A DNA stretch of 10,748 nt, taken from positions 1 to 10,748 of the forward strand of contig JACQRF010000184.1 of the NCBI GenBank assembly GCA_016206635.1, written 5' to 3'. Below, piece after piece: positions 6,901-10,748 of the stretch. A program made the position numbers and the translations under genes. How positions within the stretch are numbered: position 1 is the stretch's first letter; each line of letters opens with the position of its first letter. This DNA is from Candidatus Omnitrophota bacterium. Its GTDB lineage: Bacteria; Omnitrophota; Gorgyraeia; 1-14-0-20-64-10; JACQQZ01. The notes beneath the pieces are model-generated. The model saw only the letters and a list, made by a program, of their open reading frames with translations. It did no database searches and was not told where the DNA came from.

Positions 6901-9633
6901 ATTGGCCGCGGCCACAGCTCGAAAGAGCGTGTGGAGCCGCGGCCGACGCGGGATGTCCAACAGGATGGCCCGGCCACGCTCCGTCCACATCATCCGCCTC
7001 AAGAAACTCTTCAAGAATTCACGGGTCCACCGGTTCGTGGCTGGATTGTTCTCAAAGACCGGTTCGAGGACCGTGTCAACGGTCGCTCGATCGGGATCCG
7101 CCCGATTCAGCGCCCAATGCATCCCGAACTGATACCAGTAATGGCCGTGATTCAACACCACGACCGGCAGGACGCTGACGACGTAGGGAATCCCCAGGAG
7201 GATGCGGACGCCCCAAATCCCCGCGATGACGATATTCCTGACGAACTCAATAGCGCCGACGGCCGAGAAACCGACGATGGCCCGCAACCTCCCGCCGTCA
7301 GCAGTCCAGTCGGCGAGGCGGCCGATCCAATGGGCCTCATCGCGTTCAGTCGGCTCCCGATAGAGGCGTGATATCCACCTCCTGCACCCCCACGCCACGA
7401 CACCCCCCACCATGAGGCCGGCAAGACAAGGCATGAAGAACCACGCGACCGCGGCGCCGAACCACGTGGTGACGAGGGTCTCGGCGAGAGCAAGCCCGAG
7501 GAGGACAGTCCCTACAGTACCGATGGTAGAACTGGCAAAATTTAGCAAGGGGCCGCGGCGCGCCGCCGCCTCGTCCACCACAGGAGACCCGATGGTGAGA
7601 TCCTGGATCCTTCGACCGAGCCAACCCTGAAGACGCCAGTGACCAGTGACCCACGCATTGAAGACCACGGCGAGTGGTGTCATGATCAACCGGGCTTCAA
7701 CGTACGACGCCAGACTCACCAGACTGCGCAGGACATCGTGAGGGCCCCGGGGGCGAATGCCCCACAAGTCTTGGGTGACGGTGGTGAACACCGTGATGGC
7801 CCGGCGGATCCAGCGCGGCCCGAGGCCGCGAAGCGCCTCCGGCCGCGGGGCACCCGGCGCCTGACGCACAGGCCCTTCCGTGAACACGGGAAGCCCGAAG
7901 GCCCAGCGAGTGTGCGTCAGGGCACGGCCAAGGCCAGCCACGCGGTCCTGCCAGGACGACTGGAACAGGAACTCCCCTGGGATACCTTCCGACGCGAGGT
8001 ACTGCTGGAGCGCCCCCTTGGCTCTGGGGGTCCGAGGCATGTAGGATCGGTTGAGGAGGACCGCCGGCCCGATCCGCACCATCACCCGCTGGGGATCTTG
8101 GAAGTCGGCCACGAACACGGCGACACCGGGGTCGGTCGGTTGGAACTCGAGGTACCGCTCAAACGGCCATGGCTGCGGCGGCAACCGCTCATAGATGAGG
8201 GGGTGGACGAGCACCGTCTCAGGTGCCGCGACGGTTTCCAGCTCCACGAAGTCTGGAAGATAGCGGTGGCCGGGGTCCATCGCCCACGCCTGAAATTGAT
8301 GGACCAGGTACGAGAGCAGGTTATCCTCCACATGCGAGGAGGGATTCTTCGTTTGGAGACGGACGATGAGCGGAGCCAAGGCGTTCAGGAGGCGGACCCG
8401 GTCGTCATGGCGGGCCGCCGCGTCAATGGCGGCTTTCGCCGCACGGATGGTTTGGGCGTCCACTTCCACGGTGGTGCGGGACACCGCCATCGAGGTCGTC
8501 ACCGGGAAGCTGACCACGAGGGTCCCCGGGTCATTCCGGCCTTCGACCATCACGCGCTCTTCGGGGATGACGACCCCGTTGATCGTCAACACCGTCTGCG
8601 CCTCTCCCAACGGGCTGGAGGGGGCTTCGCTGAAATACAGGGTGGCGCCGTGGCCGGCCACGCGGGTAAACCCGGAGAGATCGTTGAGCAGCTCTCCGTT
8701 GACCATGAGGCGCACTGCCGGCTCAAACCGAAGCCGATCCCGCAGAATGCGAAAAGCCCCGTCTTCGTCAATCGCGGCGTGGAGGGCGATGGTTGTCCCG
8801 GTGTCCCCCGGTTGCGCGGGCTGGGGGTCAATGGAGACGCGGAACGACCCGTCAGCGATCGCGAAGGTCAGGCGGTGTTTCTCGAGGCCGTTCGAAGTGG
8901 TCACGACAATCCGATCGTCCGGCCGGCGCAGGAGTTGCAAAACCGCGTAGAACCCCATCCCGAATCGGCCGATGGTCTCTTCGCCCTCCTTACCGCTCAC
9001 CGTGGGAATCAGGAGATACACCAAGATGTCCCGAAGCCCCATCCCCTTACCGTGATCCACGATCTCAGCGCCGGTGGGCCCGATCTGCACGTGGATATCG
9101 TTCGGATATGCTCCATGGACCGCATCAATCGCATTGGTGACCAGCTCGACGAACGCTTGATAGCGATCGTGAGTTTGTGACGTTTTGAGATCGTTGATCA
9201 ATTGCCGCCAATAGCCGCGCTGGCCCGGCGCGACGTCCAACTGGGGCTGCAGGGGTTCCCGGCGAGTAATCGCCTCCATGAGGTCCGCCCGTTGTCGGTC
9301 TGAGCCGGCCACCACGGAGGCAATCAAGTCCGGTAATGGGACGGTTGGTTCTTCGAGCCCCGCCTGGTTAACCCGAGATCCCCGAGCATCACGAGCATTC
9401 CATAGCGTGTGCGGGAGATCCGAGCTCGGATGGGGAGAAGGCGTCGCTCGGAACGCGAGGGCCTCCTCAAGCCCTCCATGACTTCGCTGCTCTTCGACAG
9501 CCACCTGCCGCAGGGTATCCGGTGCCGCCCACGCTAGCTCGGTCGTCACAAACGCCACGGCGACGAAGGCTGCGAAGCCCCGGAACAGGATTGCCCTCCG
9601 AAATTGCAAGGGGCTTAGACTTACAGATGTCAC
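3910..9633 (-). CDS. giant dual-GHKL ATPase / HExxH membrane protein, undescribed
   Basis: I recognise domains in this 1907-residue protein but no named family. In order: a hydrophobic segment at about 12-36 ending AWA-AP (signal peptide or anchor); a first GHKL (Hsp90/GyrB/MutL-fold) ATPase with N box ELVTNAIDA at 163-171, G1 box DHGKGMG at 193-199, G2 box GRFGMGFYAV at 222-231 and a GTT turn near 279; a long region of unknown fold; about four membrane segments between 704 and 827; a second GHKL domain with RELLQNAIDE at 1111-1120, altered G1 SDRMGMD at 1149-1155 and GRFGHGFFTVF at 1179-1189; a two-pass hydrophobic hairpin at 1512-1546; and HETGH at 1684-1688, an HExxH zinc-peptidase motif. 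The GTG at 9633 is chosen because GGAG lies 5 nt before it, the signal segment follows, and the frame upstream is riboswitch. I see no histidine-kinase H box or Toprim domain. Function is unknown; ATP-driven remodelling or proteolysis at the envelope is inference. Confidence 0.9.
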   Translation of the reverse strand: MTSVSLSPLQFRRAILFRGFAAFVAVAFVTTELAWAAPDTLRQVAVEEQRSHGGLEEALAFRATPSPHPSSDLPHTLWNARDARGSRVNQAGLEEPTVPLPDLIASVVAGSDRQRADLMEAITRREPLQPQLDVAPGQRGYWRQLINDLKTSQTHDRYQAFVELVTNAIDAVHGAYPNDIHVQIGPTGAEIVDHGKGMGLRDILVYLLIPTVSGKEGEETIGRFGMGFYAVLQLLRRPDDRIVVTTSNGLEKHRLTFAIADGSFRVSIDPQPAQPGDTGTTIALHAAIDEDGAFRILRDRLRFEPAVRLMVNGELLNDLSGFTRVAGHGATLYFSEAPSSPLGEAQTVLTINGVVIPEERVMVEGRNDPGTLVVSFPVTTSMAVSRTTVEVDAQTIRAAKAAIDAAARHDDRVRLLNALAPLIVRLQTKNPSSHVEDNLLSYLVHQFQAWAMDPGHRYLPDFVELETVAAPETVLVHPLIYERLPPQPWPFERYLEFQPTDPGVAVFVADFQDPQRVMVRIGPAVLLNRSYMPRTPRAKGALQQYLASEGIPGEFLFQSSWQDRVAGLGRALTHTRWAFGLPVFTEGPVRQAPGAPRPEALRGLGPRWIRRAITVFTTVTQDLWGIRPRGPHDVLRSLVSLASYVEARLIMTPLAVVFNAWVTGHWRLQGWLGRRIQDLTIGSPVVDEAAARRGPLLNFASSTIGTVGTVLLGLALAETLVTTWFGAAVAWFFMPCLAGLMVGGVVAWGCRRWISRLYREPTERDEAHWIGRLADWTADGGRLRAIVGFSAVGAIEFVRNIVIAGIWGVRILLGIPYVVSVLPVVVLNHGHYWYQFGMHWALNRADPDRATVDTVLEPVFENNPATNRWTREFLKSFLRRMMWTERGRAILLDIPRRPRLHTLFRAVAAANPVHSVPDMMLTGGMVAPWDVALRDLPADLLDRCLALDPQRFATFLRVTAHCAKVWPQLFGQSGEPFVRYYEMWRGLLTQEASRFSAITNGFLALPKGEPGPAAPYVQYLKAALVADAAADAADTMPPLTMPPPTTQFHLKTLVASYVQGAGPAVEPAPLTVNHLKALPAQPPSALSEKVAERLIANSANFQSTEMFIYLRELLQNAIDEINLTHAVPADRAIELHTMVSDHRLTIRFSDRMGMDLTRVIQSLLIPNVSTKRDVAGAIGRFGHGFFTVFRHADEVLLKTSRGGGAVVYVRLVPIRVEGRVVDVQVSLAVQPEYFKGTTVQVGQATDTPVLLESFAKNQCRTYGRTVSDRVAQVRWNGTRLNEVGAPLAQVPVNGQFGDGTLTVYHLKPEENLVTQNGLLVKPLDDDFAAWLPRASKDLLLKAGIVVDLPGGAVLLRDRSDVADADRQLAQLSNPLTRVSLHAVTQLLIRGIADLRLFPYDLYYEVSQRVDQVPDFIAQDVRRLLREESIDWAPYESRTAFAMLLASIPCIPVKGQEGHRSLLWTLRALHDGRITSRQVPRELRRYIAPQVVIENARQFSAILGTVSGPFRDAVVYSAALGAVAYAAWHLGWPVIIAAGGLWLTYLLARRPLKAWLSTMWKGLQQPSSLWRWLEIRWRGVIGDQVLPDQPVQGFGALWAFAKVSRAVAALTYDALFGTPRDPGRHTFYHERDRSAAHAYQGKPGIGWNVAYLGKRLVEFSRLLQGRLGEEALYRWAKWFHGIHAHETGHTLEQVGWTHAVELAERQKVVLQAQVKQHIEIDQAMTAAAGSNDTGIGSKRRIVQLLKAQEPQTGLEEGEITRFVAAWRTPAGAAPVVIAVGPSIVRQLSAREAAKLRALIRLTNRDRSNRVVEVAENQRERHDVLIRLSFLNDAHPLAIRGYAVGSDEGLSAFSGEALVLHMAVEPVEAQAADFFALLQRVDAELRGVSAAPVGLEELQQLDAILETLA

Positions 9634-9688
9634 ATTCGCTCCCCGCTTATCTTGCAGTCTTTCCGAAAGTCCCAAGGAAGCCGGCAAC

Positions 9689-9716
9689 AAAAATACCGTG
9701 CTGCCGTGGCACAGTA
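9689..9716 (-). terminator. intrinsic terminator in the riboswitch expression platform
   Basis: The minus strand forms an 8-bp stem, TACTGTGC (9709-9716) with GCACGGTA (9694-9701), with one T-G wobble and a 7-nt loop CACGGCA. It is followed directly by TTTTT (9689-9693). It starts 9 nt after the aptamer's closing helix and 55 nt before the GTG of the giant gene, so it can attenuate that gene alone. The segment 9700-9706 within it is an exact complement of 9729-9735 in the aptamer 3' strand, which provides an antiterminator pairing. Confidence 0.78.
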
Positions 9717-9725
9717 CGTCCTTGT

Positions 9726-9803
9726 CCTCGGCAGCCCGGCGATGGCGGTACTCCACCCGTAGCTTTGCGACCCTGCCTCTCGACAGGTGTGCCTTTTTCG
9801 AGG
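9726..9803 (-). promoter_or_regulatory. cyclic-di-GMP class I (GEMM-I) riboswitch aptamer
   Basis: The minus-strand RNA matches the GEMM-I fold in order. The closing helix is CCTCG (9799-9803) with CGAGG (9726-9730). AAAAAGGCACACC matches the conserved GGCAAACC region with one change. A 6-bp hairpin, CCTGTC (9782-9787) with GGCAGG (9772-9777), is capped by the GNRA loop GAGA. The core GTCGCAAAGCTACGGGT contains the hallmark GCAAAGC at 9762-9768. A short second hairpin lies at 9744-9757, and the 3' strand GCCGGGCTGCC precedes the closing helix. By my alignment to the Vc2 aptamer the ligand-contacting G at position 20 is kept, which favours c-di-GMP over the cGAMP-selective variant with A there. 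It lies in the leader of the giant gene, just after a promoter and before a terminator, and should control that gene. Confidence 0.88.
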
Positions 9804-9816
9804 GTTCTCTACCGTA

Positions 9817-9846
9817 AGTATATCTGATGATTGGGGTACAGTGCAA
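9817..9846 (-). promoter_or_regulatory. promoter of the riboswitch-controlled giant gene
   Basis: On the minus strand, TATACT (9817-9822) matches the -10 consensus at 5 of 6 positions. TTGCAC (9841-9846), 18 bp upstream, is a weak -35. Transcription would start near 9810, about 7 nt before the aptamer's closing helix at 9803, exactly where a riboswitch transcript should begin. The promoter begins 14 nt after the stop codon of the ABC transporter gene, so the giant gene is its own transcription unit. Confidence 0.6.
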
Positions 9847-9860
9847 AAATAGATGCGTTC

Positions 9861-10748
9861 CTAGATGGTCGTAGAAGGCACGTCGGCGAACTGGAGCGCG
9901 CAGAGCCGCTGGTACAAACCCCCGCGCTGGATCAGCTCGTCGTGGCGGCCCTGCTCGACGATCCGGCCCCCCTCCAGCACGACGATCCGGTGGGCCCGGC
10001 GGACCGTGGACAGCCGATGGGCGATCACGACCGCCGTCCGGCCCTCCGTCAGGCGCTCCAGCGCCTCCTGCACCAGACGCTCCGAGGCGGTGTCCAACTG
10101 AGACGTCGCCTCGTCCAAAATCAAGATCGGCGGGTTGCGCAAGATCGCCCGCGCGATCGCCAGCCGCTGCCGTTCCCCGCCGGAGAGCTTGACCCCTCGT
10201 TCGCCGATCACCGTGTCATACCCCTGCGGCAACCGGCTGATGAATTCATGCGCGTTCGCGGCCCTCGCCGCGGCGAGGATGCCCGCCTCGTCGGCCCCGG
10301 GGGCGCCGAAGGCGATATTCGCCCGCACCGACTCATGGAAGAGAAAGGTCTCCTGGGTCACGATCCCGATCTGCGCCCGCAGCGACGCCAGAGTCACCTG
10401 TCGCAGATCCACCCCATCAATCAAGACCCGGCCGCCGGTCGGGTCGTAGAATCGCGGTAGCAGGTTGACGAGCGTCGTCTTCCCCGCCCCGCTGGGGCCC
10501 ACGACCGCCACCAATTCGCCGCGGGCGATCGCGAGCGTCACGTCGCCCAGGACCGGCGCCGGCGACGCCGGATACCGGAAACTGACATGGTCGAACGTGA
10601 TCCCGCGGCTCAGCCGTGGCAGCAGCGCGGCCGCCGGCGTCTCGCGCACCGTGGGCTGCGTCTCCAGGATCTCCAGCACTCGCTGCGCCGCCCCCGCCGC
10701 CTGCTGGTTCACCGCATGGAGCTGGCTCAACCGCTTGAACGGCTGGAC
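9861..10748 (-). CDS. ABC exporter (MsbA-type), C-terminal ATPase part, 5' truncated by the window edge
   Basis: The frame is open to the window edge and shows 295 residues: the end of a transmembrane domain (FKRLSQLHAVNQQAAGAAQR, the usual linker helix) and a whole ABC ATPase. Visible motifs, in fragment numbering, are FRYP at 57-60 (aromatic A loop), Walker A GPSGAGKTT at 84-92, Q-loop Gln132 in VTQETF, signature LSGGERQR at 188-195, Walker B ILILDEA at 208-214 and H-loop His244 in VIAHRLST. This is the homodimeric type IV exporter layout of MsbA and multidrug exporters, with membrane and ATPase domains in one chain. The substrate cannot be read from this part; lipid A/lipid or drug export are both possible. 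The catalytic Glu after Walker B is present, so it should hydrolyse ATP. The stop is TAG at 9861-9863. No terminator is evident before the next promoter. Confidence 0.95.
   Translation of the reverse strand, partial: VQPFKRLSQLHAVNQQAAGAAQRVLEILETQPTVRETPAAALLPRLSRGITFDHVSFRYPASPAPVLGDVTLAIARGELVAVVGPSGAGKTTLVNLLPRFYDPTGGRVLIDGVDLRQVTLASLRAQIGIVTQETFLFHESVRANIAFGAPGADEAGILAAARAANAHEFISRLPQGYDTVIGERGVKLSGGERQRLAIARAILRNPPILILDEATSQLDTASERLVQEALERLTEGRTAVVIAHRLSTVRRAHRIVVLEGGRIVEQGRHDELIQRGGLYQRLCALQFADVPSTTI

Noticed and set aside
7639..9180. 513-codon plus-strand open frame
   Set aside because: It is antisense to the first GHKL domain and following region. Composition is rich in Arg, His, Gly and Asp with no domain, so it is a codon-bias shadow.
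3910..9633. Hybrid sensor histidine kinase reading of the giant protein
   Set aside because: No DHp helix with a phospho-accepting H box and no receiver domain are present. The LLIPxVS...GRFGxGF signature is of the Hsp90/MutL side of the GHKL superfamily.
9634..9846. Extending the giant gene to an in-frame start at 9846 (71 more residues)
   Set aside because: The extra codons cover the -35/-10 elements, the c-di-GMP aptamer and the terminator. The GTG at 9633 has a good GGAG and is followed by a signal-like segment.
1..10748. CRISPR array, prophage or complete insertion sequence
   Set aside because: No regularly spaced direct repeats, integrase, phage structural genes or transposase were seen on either strand.

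Overview
The window reads as a GC-rich bacterial chromosome segment in which every gene lies on the minus strand. In transcription order (high to low coordinates) it holds: the 3' part of an MsbA-type ABC exporter; a promoter and a cyclic-di-GMP class I (GEMM-I) riboswitch with an intrinsic terminator; a giant membrane-associated protein of about 1907 residues; a small MNT nucleotidyltransferase / HEPN pair; the universal translation cluster rpsB-tsf-pyrH-frr; two abutting perfect inverted repeats; and tRNA-Lys(UUU). The cluster rpsB-tsf-pyrH-frr establishes Bacteria. The short (204 aa) EF-Ts, the Ala-rich S2 tail, the tRNA without encoded CCA and the c-di-GMP riboswitch suggest an environmental, probably Gram-negative-type or candidate-phylum bacterium, but I cannot place the phylum from sequence alone.

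The housekeeping half (11-3042) is tightly packed. rpsB/tsf overlap as ATGA, tsf/pyrH as GTGA, and pyrH/frr are 7 nt apart, so they should be one translationally coupled operon. It starts from a good sigma70-like promoter whose predicted start site lies almost at the rpsB ATG, which would make the mRNA leaderless or nearly so.

The accessory half (3103-9860) is the striking part. The giant gene (3910-9633) encodes an N-terminal signal or anchor segment, a first GHKL (Hsp90/GyrB/MutL-fold) ATPase domain, a central membrane region, a second GHKL domain with an altered G1 box, another membrane hairpin, and a C-terminal domain with an HExxH (HETGH) zinc-peptidase motif. Its 5' leader has a matching series of parts: promoter at 9817-9846, c-di-GMP-I aptamer at 9726-9803, Rho-independent terminator at 9689-9716, then a Shine-Dalgarno sequence and GTG start. 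A 7-nt complementarity between the aptamer 3' strand and the terminator suggests a transcriptional OFF switch. The locus is therefore a candidate undescribed c-di-GMP-responsive dual-GHKL/metallopeptidase envelope machine, followed 3' by an MNT-HEPN toxin/antitoxin-like pair that may be independent of it.
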